Source: JABCPE02 sp963506915
GTDB lineage: Bacteria > Bacteroidota > Bacteroidia > Flavobacteriales > Weeksellaceae
Reading direction: 5' to 3'
NCBI GenBank assembly: GCA_963506915.1
Contig: CAUORE010000004.1
Coordinates: 1 to 64,000, forward strand
Length of the DNA: 64,000 bases
Within the stretch, counting starts at the first letter, position 1. Every line of letters begins with the position of its first letter. Under the pieces are notes generated by a model. The model worked only from the letters and a program-made list of their open reading frames with translations, was not told where the DNA came from and did no database searches. Shown here piece by piece: positions 50,759 to 59,600 of the stretch. The position numbers were made by a program, and so were the translations under genes.

Positions 50759-51439
50759 ATGAAAGTGAAATTTTTAGGGCAAAATTGTTTTTTGTTTTCG
50801 TATAAAGGCAAAAATATCTTGACAGACCCATTTTATAATTTCCAAAAGGAAAAATCTGAATTTGATATCAGTTTGCAGAAGATTGATTTTGTGCTGATTA
50901 CTCATGCCCATGGAGATCATACGGCGGATGTGGCTGAGGTTATCAAAAATTATCCAGAGGCGCAGATTATCGCACAGCCAGAGATATGCGGATATTTCGG
51001 GCATTCTAACTCTATCGATATCAATATAGGAGGTTCTACAATGATAGAAGACCTGAAAGTCAGTATGGTTTTGGCATCTCATACTTCTAGTTTTCCAGAT
51101 GGGACATATGGAGGGCATCCAGCGGGATATGTTTTAAAATTTAATGGGAAATGTGTGTATCTTGCTGGCGATACAGGTGTTATCTCTGAAATGGGAATTC
51201 TGTCGCAGTTTTTTGGTAAGATAGATTGTGCTATTCTGCCAGTTGGTGGACATTATACGATGGATGCAGAGCAGGCTGCTTTTGCTTCTTCAGAGTTGAT
51301 AAAAACACCAAAAGTGATAGGTTGTCATTTTGATACTTTTCCACCGATTAAGATAAATCACGAACAGGCGAAGGAAGTTTTTCAACAGCGAAAAATAGAG
51401 CTTTTCCTTCCTGAATTAGGAGAAGAGTTTGAACTTTAA
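50759..51439 (+). CDS. UPF0173-type metal-dependent hydrolase (metallo-beta-lactamase fold)
   Basis: A 226-residue MBL-fold hydrolase. The motif THAHGDHTAD (48-57) contains His49, His51, Asp53 and His54; further metal ligands are SHTSSFPDG, AGDTGV and GCHFDTFP. The opening MKVKFLGQNCFLFSYKGKNILTDPF matches the UPF0173 (YtkL-like) family. The substrate is unknown. It follows menA by 25 bp and ends in a terminator shared with guaA. Confidence 0.88.
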   Translation: MKVKFLGQNCFLFSYKGKNILTDPFYNFQKEKSEFDISLQKIDFVLITHAHGDHTADVAEVIKNYPEAQIIAQPEICGYFGHSNSIDINIGGSTMIEDLKVSMVLASHTSSFPDGTYGGHPAGYVLKFNGKCVYLAGDTGVISEMGILSQFFGKIDCAILPVGGHYTMDAEQAAFASSELIKTPKVIGCHFDTFPPIKINHEQAKEVFQQRKIELFLPELGEEFEL

Positions 51440-51444
51440 AACAA

Positions 51445-51477
51445 AAAAATATCTTTACAAAGCGTAAAGATATTTTT
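51445..51477. terminator. bidirectional terminator between the UPF0173 gene and guaA
   Basis: Arms AAAAATATCTTTAC and GTAAAGATATTTTT form a perfect 14-bp stem with flanking A and T runs, fitting converging genes. Confidence 0.87.
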
Positions 51478-51485
51478 TATTAAAA

Positions 51486-53015
51486 TTATTCCCATTCTAT
51501 GGTTGCAGGCGGCTTGCTGGAAATATCATAAGCCACACGATTGATGCCTTTTACTTCGTTTATGATGCGGTTGGATATCAATTCCAAAAACTCGTAAGAA
51601 AGTTTGCTCCATGTCGCAGTCATAAAGTCTATAGTATTCGCAGAGCGGACTACTGCGGTGTATTCGTAAGTTCTCTCATCGCCCATTACGCCCACAGATT
51701 TCACAGGAAGAAGCACCACGAAAGCTTGGCTGACTTTGTCATAAAGCTTGTGTTTGTAGAGTTCTTCGATGAAAATATCATCCGCCTCCTGAAGAATTCT
51801 CACTTTTTCTGCATCTACTTCACCTAAAACTCTGATTCCCAGCCCTGGACCAGGGAAAGGATGGCGGTGAACAAGATGACTAGGGATTCCCAATTCTTCA
51901 CCTACTTTTCTCACTTCATCCTTGAAAAGTTCGCGCAGAGGTTCTAAAAGCTCAAATTTCATATCCTCTGGAAGTCCGCCCACATTGTGGTGGGACTTTA
52001 TCACTGCCGAAGGGCCTTTGATGGACTGAGACTCTATCACATCGGGATAAATAGTCCCTTGTGCTAAGAATTTCGCGCCTTCTATTTTTGAAGATTCTTC
52101 ATCGAAAACTTCTATAAATTCATTTCCAATGATTTTTCTTTTCTGCTCTGGGTCGGATATTCCTTTTAATTTAGCCAAAAATCTCTCAGAAGCGTCTATG
52201 CATTTGATGTTCATATGGAAATGCTCTCCATAGTTCTGCATTACTTTTTTCGCTTCATCTTTTCTGAGAAGTCCTGTATCCACGAAGATACAGGTCAGCT
52301 GGTCGCCTATCGCTTTGTGGATAAGCACTGCCGCTACGGAAGAATCCACACCGCCAGAAAGCCCTAAAATCACTTTTTGATTTCCGACTTTTTCTTTGAT
52401 TTTGCTGACTGTTTTTTCTATGTAATTGGTTAATTTCCAGTTTCTTTCTGCCTTACAAATTTTAAATACAAAATTCTCCAGCATTTTTCCGCCTTCCTCA
52501 CTGTGGGTCACTTCTGGGTGAAACTGCACGGCGTAGAAGTTTTTAGCCTCGTTGGAAATAGCCGCAATCACGCCTGATTTAGCATTGATTTCAAAATCCT
52601 TCGGAAGTTCTTTTACTTCGTCAAAGTGGCTCATCCAAACAATAGAATTTTGGTTCACTCCCTCGAAAAGAACGCAAGGTTTTACAATCTCTAAATGAGA
52701 TTTTCCGTATTCTCCTTTGGTGCCTTTTTCTACCTTTCCGCCGAGGAGATGCGCCGTAAGCTGCATTCCATAGCAGATTCCTAAAATAGGAATTCCGAGA
52801 TTAAAAATTTCTTTATCTACCAAATGTGCATCTTCTGCATTTACGGAAGATGGCCCACCCGAAAGTATGATTCCAGCAGGTTTTTTAGCCTTGATTTCAT
52901 CTATTGGCGTGTTATAAGGAATAATTTCCGAATACACCTGCATTTCTCGTACTCTTCGGCTAATCAGCTGATTGTACTGAGATCCGAAATCAAGGACAAT
53001 GATTCCATTATTCAT
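51486..53015 (-). CDS. guaA: GMP synthase (glutamine-hydrolysing)
   Basis: A 509-residue GuaA, which aminates XMP to GMP. The N-terminal glutaminase has GICYGMQ (catalytic Cys81) and QFHPEVTHS (His and Glu). The ATP pyrophosphatase domain has LSGGVDSSVAA with the P-loop SGGVDSS. The C-terminal dimerisation domain has FPGPGLGIRVLGE and ends VAYDISSKPPATIEWE, a standard GuaA terminus. It follows purD by 24 bp on the same strand. Confidence 0.97.
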   Translation of the reverse strand: MNNGIIVLDFGSQYNQLISRRVREMQVYSEIIPYNTPIDEIKAKKPAGIILSGGPSSVNAEDAHLVDKEIFNLGIPILGICYGMQLTAHLLGGKVEKGTKGEYGKSHLEIVKPCVLFEGVNQNSIVWMSHFDEVKELPKDFEINAKSGVIAAISNEAKNFYAVQFHPEVTHSEEGGKMLENFVFKICKAERNWKLTNYIEKTVSKIKEKVGNQKVILGLSGGVDSSVAAVLIHKAIGDQLTCIFVDTGLLRKDEAKKVMQNYGEHFHMNIKCIDASERFLAKLKGISDPEQKRKIIGNEFIEVFDEESSKIEGAKFLAQGTIYPDVIESQSIKGPSAVIKSHHNVGGLPEDMKFELLEPLRELFKDEVRKVGEELGIPSHLVHRHPFPGPGLGIRVLGEVDAEKVRILQEADDIFIEELYKHKLYDKVSQAFVVLLPVKSVGVMGDERTYEYTAVVRSANTIDFMTATWSKLSYEFLELISNRIINEVKGINRVAYDISSKPPATIEWE

Positions 53016-53039
53016 ATTGATATAGTTTTTTGCTGAAAA

Positions 53040-54281
53040 TTATTTAACTAAGCCAATATCTTCTCTGTGATATGCATAGTCAAAATTGACAGCATCAGCA
53101 TCTTCATAAACCTTTTGTCTAGCCTCTTCGTAAGTGTCACCAGTAGCAACTAAATTCAGCACTCTTCCGCCATCTGTTACGATTCTGCTTCCTTGGTATG
53201 TAGCTCCAGCAAAGAAAACTTCACTATTTTTAACTTTGTCTATTCCTTTGATTTCCAGTCCTTTTTCGAAATCACGAGGATATCCGCCAGAAGCTAACAC
53301 GAGACAAACCGATTTTTTATCTGAAAACTTAAGTTCAATGTCTTTTCCATCGATACAATCATTGATAGCATCCAGAAGATTGCTTTCTAAAAGCGGCATA
53401 ATTGCCTGAGTTTCAGGGTCGCCCAGACGCATGTTGTATTCTAATAGGTAGCATTCGTTATTAGAAACCAAAAGCCCAAAGAAAATAAATCCTTTGAATT
53501 TCAGCATGTTATCGTGAATTCCTTTGATGGTAGGATTCATTATATTTTGAACGAAATCTTCCATGTGTGCAGCTGTGAACTCTGGATTTGGAGCAACTGT
53601 TCCCATTCCGCCTGTGTTAGGGCCTTTGTCGCCGTTTCCTAATTTTTTATAATCTTTCACCGCTATGCAAGGGAAGAATTTTTCTCCATTAGAGAAAGCA
53701 ATCACAGAAGCTTCGAAACCTCTCAAGAATTCTTCAACAATGATTCTGATTCCTGCATCTCCATGAACTTTTCTAATCATGAAATCGTGAATGGTAGTTT
53801 CTGCCTCAGCTAAATCTTTACAGATCACCACGCCTTTTCCACTTGCCAGACCGCTCGCTTTTACTACCAATGGGAAAGCCTGAGTTTTCACATAAGCAAC
53901 AGCATCATTGTAAGAATCAAAAATCTTCGCTTTAGCAGTTCTGATGCCGTAGTCCTGCATGAATTTTTTAGAATAAGCCTTGCTGCCTTCTAGTAAAGCA
54001 GCCGCTTTTTTAGCTCCGAAAATTCTCAATCCTTCTTTATTAAATTCATCCACGATGCCCTCTACCAGTGGAGCTTCTGGCCCTACGATAGTAAGTTCTA
54101 TATCTTCTTTTTTAGCAAACTTCACTAGGTCTGCTATTTCCGTTTCATAAACAGTTTTTCCTAATTTCTCTGTAGAGGCGTTTCCTTTTGCAAAGTAGAA
54201 TTGGGTAATTCTTGGGTCATTTTTTAGTTTCCATGCGATGGCAGATTCCCTTCCACCATTTCCGATTATCAATACTTTCAT
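53040..54281 (-). CDS. purD: phosphoribosylamine-glycine ligase
   Basis: A 413-residue PurD (GAR synthetase), an ATP-grasp enzyme of purine synthesis. Visible motifs are MKVLIIGNGGRESAIAWKL, the ATP-grasp FPLVVKASGLASGKGVVI (about 138-155), VEEFLRGFEASV, GPNTGGMGTVAPNPEF and LEYNMRLGDPETQAIMPLL with the metal-binding NxRxGDPE. Slightly shorter than the E. coli protein. It precedes guaA, and both belong to purine metabolism. Confidence 0.96.
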   Translation of the reverse strand: MKVLIIGNGGRESAIAWKLKNDPRITQFYFAKGNASTEKLGKTVYETEIADLVKFAKKEDIELTIVGPEAPLVEGIVDEFNKEGLRIFGAKKAAALLEGSKAYSKKFMQDYGIRTAKAKIFDSYNDAVAYVKTQAFPLVVKASGLASGKGVVICKDLAEAETTIHDFMIRKVHGDAGIRIIVEEFLRGFEASVIAFSNGEKFFPCIAVKDYKKLGNGDKGPNTGGMGTVAPNPEFTAAHMEDFVQNIMNPTIKGIHDNMLKFKGFIFFGLLVSNNECYLLEYNMRLGDPETQAIMPLLESNLLDAINDCIDGKDIELKFSDKKSVCLVLASGGYPRDFEKGLEIKGIDKVKNSEVFFAGATYQGSRIVTDGGRVLNLVATGDTYEEARQKVYEDADAVNFDYAYHREDIGLVK

Positions 54282-54317
54282 AATTTGAAAATGTTATAAT
54301 TAAAATATATAGTTCTA

Positions 54318-54325
54318 CAAAAATA
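54318..54325 (-). promoter_or_regulatory. -7 box TATTTTTG of purD
   Basis: An exact TAnnTTTG on the minus strand, 36 bp before the purD ATG. No clear -33 element is seen. Confidence 0.4.
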
Positions 54326-54420
54326 CGCAAATTATTCTTAGAATAAAAGAATAATAAACTAAATTTTATCAGGAAAATAAATGGCTAAAAATAGGGATAT
54401 TTTCTAAGCAAAAAATTTTT

Positions 54421-54428
54421 TATATTTG
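54421..54428 (+). promoter_or_regulatory. -7 box TATATTTG of the acetyl-CoA hydrolase gene
   Basis: An exact TAnnTTTG, 68 bp before the ATG at 54497. The rest of this 215-bp gap is A/T-rich with no other signal. Confidence 0.4.
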
Positions 54429-54496
54429 CCGAAAAATTTAAATAAGTATAATTTGATAAAAAAATTATTTTGTCATAAAAACATTAGAAAAATAAT

Positions 54497-55774
54497 ATGT
54501 ATTGTTCAGCAGAAGAAGCTCTGTCATTGATAAAAAGTAATGATAGAATTTTTTTACAAGGAAGTGCTTGTACGCCTAATTATTTAGTAAGTGAGTTAGC
54601 AAAACGAGCAAATGAATTAAAAAATGTAGAAGTTACCTGTATCACGATACAAGGTGATGTAGAAATCACAAAACCAGAATACGAAGATAGTTTCCGTTTT
54701 AATGTGATGTTCGTCTCTACGGCAGTTAGAGAGAATGTAAACAGCGGAAGAGGAAGTTTTATTCCTATTTTCCTAGGAGATATTCCTGATTTGTTTAGAA
54801 ACAATAGACTGCCGCTAGATGTAGCGATTATCCAAGTGTCTCCGCCAGATGAGCACGGATATTGTACGCTTGGACTTTCTGTGGATGTTACTAGAGCCGC
54901 AGTAGATACAGCGAAATATGTCATCGCTCAGGTAAACCCTAAAATGCCGAGAACTCACGGAGACAGCGTAATCCACACGAGCCAAATTGACAAAATGGTA
55001 TGGCATGAAACGGAACTGCTTACCGTAGATTACGGCGCGAAGATAGAAGAGGAAGAATTGCAGATTGGTAGAAACATTGCTGAAATCATCGAAGACCGTT
55101 CTGTGTTGCAGATGGGAATTGGGACAATTCCAGATGCAGTGTTGAAGTGTCTTAATAATCATAAAGACTTGGGAATTCATACGGAAATGCTCAGCGACGG
55201 AGTGGTAGATTTGATAAAATCTGGCGTGGTGAATAACAAGTATAAAACAACTCACCCGCATAAATCAGTAACGAGCTTTGCTTTCGGGACAAAGAAACTA
55301 TATGATTTCGTGAATGATAACCCAGCTTTTGCGTTCCTTGATGTAGATTATACTAACGACCCTCGTGTTATCCGTAGAAACCCTAAAGCAGTGTCTATCA
55401 ATAGTGCGATAGAATTAGACCTTACAGGGCAGGCTTGCTCGGATAGTATAGGTTCTTACCAATACAGTGGTATCGGCGGGCAGGTGGATTTCATGAGAGG
55501 AGCGGCACTGAGCGATGGAGGAAAACCTATCTTGGCGATTACTGCCAGAACCAAAAAAGGCGTGCCGAGAATCGTTCCTTTCCTAAAAGAAGGAGCTGGA
55601 GTGGTTACTACCAGAGGGCATATGCACTATATAGCTACAGAATACGGTGTGGTGGATCTGCATGGGAAAAACTTCCAACAGAGAGCAAAAGCGCTTATTT
55701 CCATAGCTCACCCAGATGACAGAGAAATGCTGGAAAGAGCAGCTTTTGAGAGATTTAAAAATCTGAAATTCTAA
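54497..55774 (+). CDS. acetyl-CoA hydrolase/transferase family protein
   Basis: A 425-residue class I CoA-transferase of the AcH/Cat1 or 4-hydroxybutyrate CoA-transferase type. Family blocks: IFLQGSACTPNYLVSEL, AIIQVSPPDEHGYCTLGLSVD, LQMGIGTIPDAVLKCL and LGIHTEMLSDGVVDLIKSG, where the Glu of HTEM is the expected thioester-forming residue. Later come ELDLTGQACSDSIG and GIGGQVDFMRGA. It interconverts acetyl-CoA and other acyl-CoAs or hydrolyses them. The acceptor acid is unknown. Confidence 0.9.
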   Translation: MYCSAEEALSLIKSNDRIFLQGSACTPNYLVSELAKRANELKNVEVTCITIQGDVEITKPEYEDSFRFNVMFVSTAVRENVNSGRGSFIPIFLGDIPDLFRNNRLPLDVAIIQVSPPDEHGYCTLGLSVDVTRAAVDTAKYVIAQVNPKMPRTHGDSVIHTSQIDKMVWHETELLTVDYGAKIEEEELQIGRNIAEIIEDRSVLQMGIGTIPDAVLKCLNNHKDLGIHTEMLSDGVVDLIKSGVVNNKYKTTHPHKSVTSFAFGTKKLYDFVNDNPAFAFLDVDYTNDPRVIRRNPKAVSINSAIELDLTGQACSDSIGSYQYSGIGGQVDFMRGAALSDGGKPILAITARTKKGVPRIVPFLKEGAGVVTTRGHMHYIATEYGVVDLHGKNFQQRAKALISIAHPDDREMLERAAFERFKNLKF

Positions 55775-55800
55775 AATTAAGATAGAATATGTTTCATTTG

Positions 55801-55836
55801 TTCCCTTTCGGAGTTTTCTGGAAGGGAATTTTTTTT
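55801..55836 (+). terminator. terminator after the acetyl-CoA hydrolase gene
   Basis: Arms 55801-55809 and 55820-55828 pair (TTCCCTTTC/GGAAGGGAA, one G-U), followed by eight T residues. Confidence 0.8.
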
Positions 55837-55867
55837 TGATGATTATGAAAAATTTATTCAGTTTTTT

Positions 55868-55875
55868 TATCTTTG
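55868..55875 (+). promoter_or_regulatory. -7 box TATCTTTG of the nitroreductase gene
   Basis: An exact TAnnTTTG, 15 bp before the ATG at 55891. A TTG start at 55873 would lie inside this box, so the ATG is preferred. Confidence 0.45.
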
Positions 55876-55890
55876 ACAAAAAAATTAACA

Positions 55891-56616
55891 ATGAATTTAG
55901 AACAAATTCTCAATTATAGACGCTCTGTGCGATACTATAGCGACACAAAATTAATTGATACAGAAAAGGTTGCTCATTGTCTGAGATTGGCACAGCTGGC
56001 ACCTACAAGTTCCAACATGCAGCTCTATGAAATGTACCATATCACGGACAAAGATATGCTCAAAAAATTGGCTTCTGCGTGTTTGGATCAGAGTTCAGCA
56101 GATACAGCACAGGAGATGGTGGTTTTCGTGACTCGGCAGGATTTGCACCGTAAGCGTGAAAAAGAAATGCTGCGTTTAGAAATAGAAAATATCAAGAGAA
56201 CCAGCCCAGTGGAAAAACAAGAAAAACGCATAAAAAAGTGGGGAATGTATTACGAAAAATTACTTCCAATTATCTATTCTCGTTTTTTTGGAATTTTAGG
56301 AATAGTCCGAAAAATAACAGCGCTGGGAATTGGGCTTTTTCGCCCTATGATGAGGCAGGTTTCGGAGGCGGATATGCGCGTAGTCGTGCATAAAAGCTGT
56401 GGTCTGGTTGCTCAGACTTTCATGCTGGCAATGGCGGAGCAGGGCTATGACACCTGCCCATTAGAAGGCTTTGATAGTTTAAGAGTGAAAAAACTGCTCA
56501 AACTGCCCTATGGCGCAGAAATCAATATGGTCGTAACCTGCGGAATCCGTGAAGAAAAGGGCGTTTGGGGAGATAGAACCAGACTTCCTTTTGAAGAAGT
56601 GTATAGAAAAATATAA
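55891..56616 (+). CDS. nitroreductase family protein
   Basis: A 241-residue FMN-dependent nitroreductase-fold protein. The opening MNLEQILNYRRSVRYYSDT contains the RRSxR FMN phosphate contact, and LAQLAPTSSNMQLYEMY is the second flavin contact. The C-terminal AMAEQGYDTCPLEGFDSLRVKKLLKLP and EINMVVTCGIREEKG are conserved. A middle insert (about 85-155) with a hydrophobic patch (PIIYSRFFGILGIVRKITALGIGLF) may be a lid or membrane contact. It probably reduces quinones or nitroaromatics using NAD(P)H. It lies 73 bp before the polymerase gene. Confidence 0.86.
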   Translation: MNLEQILNYRRSVRYYSDTKLIDTEKVAHCLRLAQLAPTSSNMQLYEMYHITDKDMLKKLASACLDQSSADTAQEMVVFVTRQDLHRKREKEMLRLEIENIKRTSPVEKQEKRIKKWGMYYEKLLPIIYSRFFGILGIVRKITALGIGLFRPMMRQVSEADMRVVVHKSCGLVAQTFMLAMAEQGYDTCPLEGFDSLRVKKLLKLPYGAEINMVVTCGIREEKGVWGDRTRLPFEEVYRKI

Positions 56617-56689
56617 GTCAAAATTATTTTGATTCAAAGTTGAATTTATACTAAAATTCTTTCTATTTTACGCCAAATTTTTTTACTGA

Positions 56690-59600
56690 ATGTACCTCAT
56701 TTTTGACACCGAAACTACGGGATTACCGCAGAATTTTAATGCTCCTTTATCAGATTCTGAAAACTGGCCGAGAATGGTGCAGATTGCTTGGCAGCTGCAT
56801 GATGAAAACGGCGAACTGATAGAGAATCAGGACTATATCATAAAGCCAGAGGGCTATGATATTCCCTTCAATGCGACTAGAATTCACGGAATTTCCACTA
56901 AAATGGCGCAGGAACAGGGAAGGGACTTGCAGGAAGTTTTGGAGGAGTTCACCGAAGTGCTCAAGAAAACCAAAGTGGTGGCAGGGCACAATATAGATTT
57001 TGACTATAAAATCGTAGGTGCAGAACTTTTCCGAAAAGGAATAGAGAATACATTAGAAAAAACGCCTTCCGCCGATACTATGGAGCTGGGAACGGATTTC
57101 TGTCAGCTGAGCGGAGGGAAAAACGGAAGATACAAATCACCAAAATTAGAGGAACTTTACGAAAAACTCTACGGTAAAAAATTTGATGAAGCCCATAATG
57201 CTGCCGCCGATGTGAATGCTACGGCTCAGGTTTTCTTTGAGATGATGCGTATCGGCATTATCCCAGCAGAAAATCTTAAAATTTCCCAAGAGCAGCTGGA
57301 AGCCTACCAAAATCTTCATCCTAATCCCATCAAGCCTTTTGCAATCGTTATCAGACGGCAGGTAGAGGATTTTAATAAGAAGAAAAAAACGGTAGATTTC
57401 GGGGATACAGATGAGGTGGAAATTGGGGATTACTTTAATTTCCATAATCATAGTATTTTTTCGTCTTTACAATCGACCACTTCCATAGAAGATTTGATAA
57501 ATAGAGCCAAATCCGATAATTTCCCAGCTGTGGGAATGGTGGATTTGGGGAATATGATGGGGGCTTTTAAGTTTATTTCCGAAGTGGAAAATTATAATTC
57601 CAAGGTTAAAAAAGCTCATCAAGAATACATTGACCAAAAACAAAAAGCCGAGGAAGAAGGTGTAGAATTTTCTGAAACGGAACCACAGCAGAAAACGATA
57701 ATTCCTGTTTTGGGGTGTGAGTTTTATATCTCGGATAGACCCGAGCAGAAGCAATTTACCAAAGATGACCCAGACAGAAGGACAAATATGGTGCTGCTGG
57801 CGAAGAATTTTACAGGTTATAAAAACTTGGCAAAACTCTCAAGTATAGGTTTTGTTAAAGGGTTTTATTTCGGGGTTCCGCGGATTTCCCGACAGATGAT
57901 TTCGCAATATAAAGAGGGACTTATCGCGGTTACTTCTGGGATTTCCGGAGATATTCCAGATGCAATTTTGAATTTTGGGGAGCAGAAAGGGGAAGAACTT
58001 TTCAAGTGGTGGAAAGAGGAATTTGGCGAGGATTTCTATGTGCAGATTCAGAATCATGGTCTGTACGAAGAGGAGCATGTGAACCAAACTTTGCTCCAGT
58101 TTGCAGAAAAATACGATGTCAAAATTTTAGCCCAAAATGAAACTTTTTATACAGAAAAATCTGATGCGGATATTCAGGATATCGTAAGCTGTATAAAAGA
58201 CGGAGAAAAACTATCAACGCCCATTGGTAGAGGTTTTGGGAAGAGGAGAGGACTGACTTCGCAGGAGTTTTATATAAAAAATACGGAAGAAATCAAACAG
58301 GCTTTTCGCCAGTATCCAGATGCATTTGAAGCATATACGGAGCTGTTGCAGAAATTTGAGCCTTATACCTTAAAAAGAGATGTTTTGCTTCCTGAATTTG
58401 ATATTCCACAGGAGTTTCAGCACGAAGATGATTTGAAAGATGGTGGAAAACGCGGAGAAAACGCCTATCTACGGCATTTGACCTATGAAGGAGCAAAGAA
58501 AAAATATGAAGAAGTTACAGATGAAATAGCAGAGCGTTTGGATTTTGAACTGGAAGTAATCGCTAAAACGGGCTACCCAGGGTATTTCCTTATCGTTCAG
58601 GATTTTTGTAATGAAGCGAAAAATATGGGTGTTTCTGTGGGGCCTGGGCGTGGTTCTGCGGCAGGTTCTGCGGTGGCATACTGCATCGGAATTACCAATG
58701 TAGACCCTATAAAATATGACCTCCTTTTTGAGCGTTTTCTGAATCCAGAGCGTATTTCCATGCCCGATATTGATATAGATTTTGATGATGAGGGAAGGGA
58801 CAGAATCATCAAATGGGTGATTGATAAATATGGACAAAGCAATGTGGCTCAGATTATTACCTATTCTGTTTTGGGTGGGAAATCTGCGATAAAGGATGCG
58901 GGAAGGGTCTTGGATGTGCCGATTTTTGAAACGAATAATATCGCAAAACTCGTTCCGTCCGTGCCAGGGATGAACATCGCAAAAGCTCTTTCGAAATACG
59001 ATAAATTAAAGGATGAGGACAAAGTTTTGGTGGATGAGATGAAGGCTATCTTGGAGAACCCGAAAGACAGCCGCTATCGTGTTTTGGATTCTGCAAGGAA
59101 AATGGAAGGCTGTATCAGAAACACGGGAATTCACGCCTGTGGGGTGATTATCACGCCTGAGGATATTTCCAATCTTGTTCCTATTTCCATTGCGGCGAAA
59201 GATGCCGATATTTTGGTTTCTCAGTTTGACAACTCGGTGGCGGAGAGTGCAGGACTGCTGAAAATGGACTTCCTCGGTTTGAGGACTTTGACCATTATCA
59301 AAGATGCTTTGAAACTCATTAGACAAAGATATAATATTGACATAAATCCAGATGAAATTCCGCTGGATGATGCGAAGACTTATCAGCTCTTTAAGGAAGG
59401 AAGGACAGTCGGGATTTTCCAATACGAAAGTGCTGGAATGCAGAAATATATGAGGGATCTGAAACCAACGGTTTTTGCTGACCTTATCGCGATGAACGCG
59501 CTGTACAGACCAGGGCCGATAAAATACATTCCGAACTTTATCAACAGAAAGCACGGCGTAGAAGAAATAGTCTATGACCTCCCAGAAACAGAGGAATATC

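Noticed and set aside
59006..59554. A 182-codon minus-strand frame inside the polymerase gene.
   Set aside because: Antisense shadow of the dnaE core, which is unambiguous on the plus strand.
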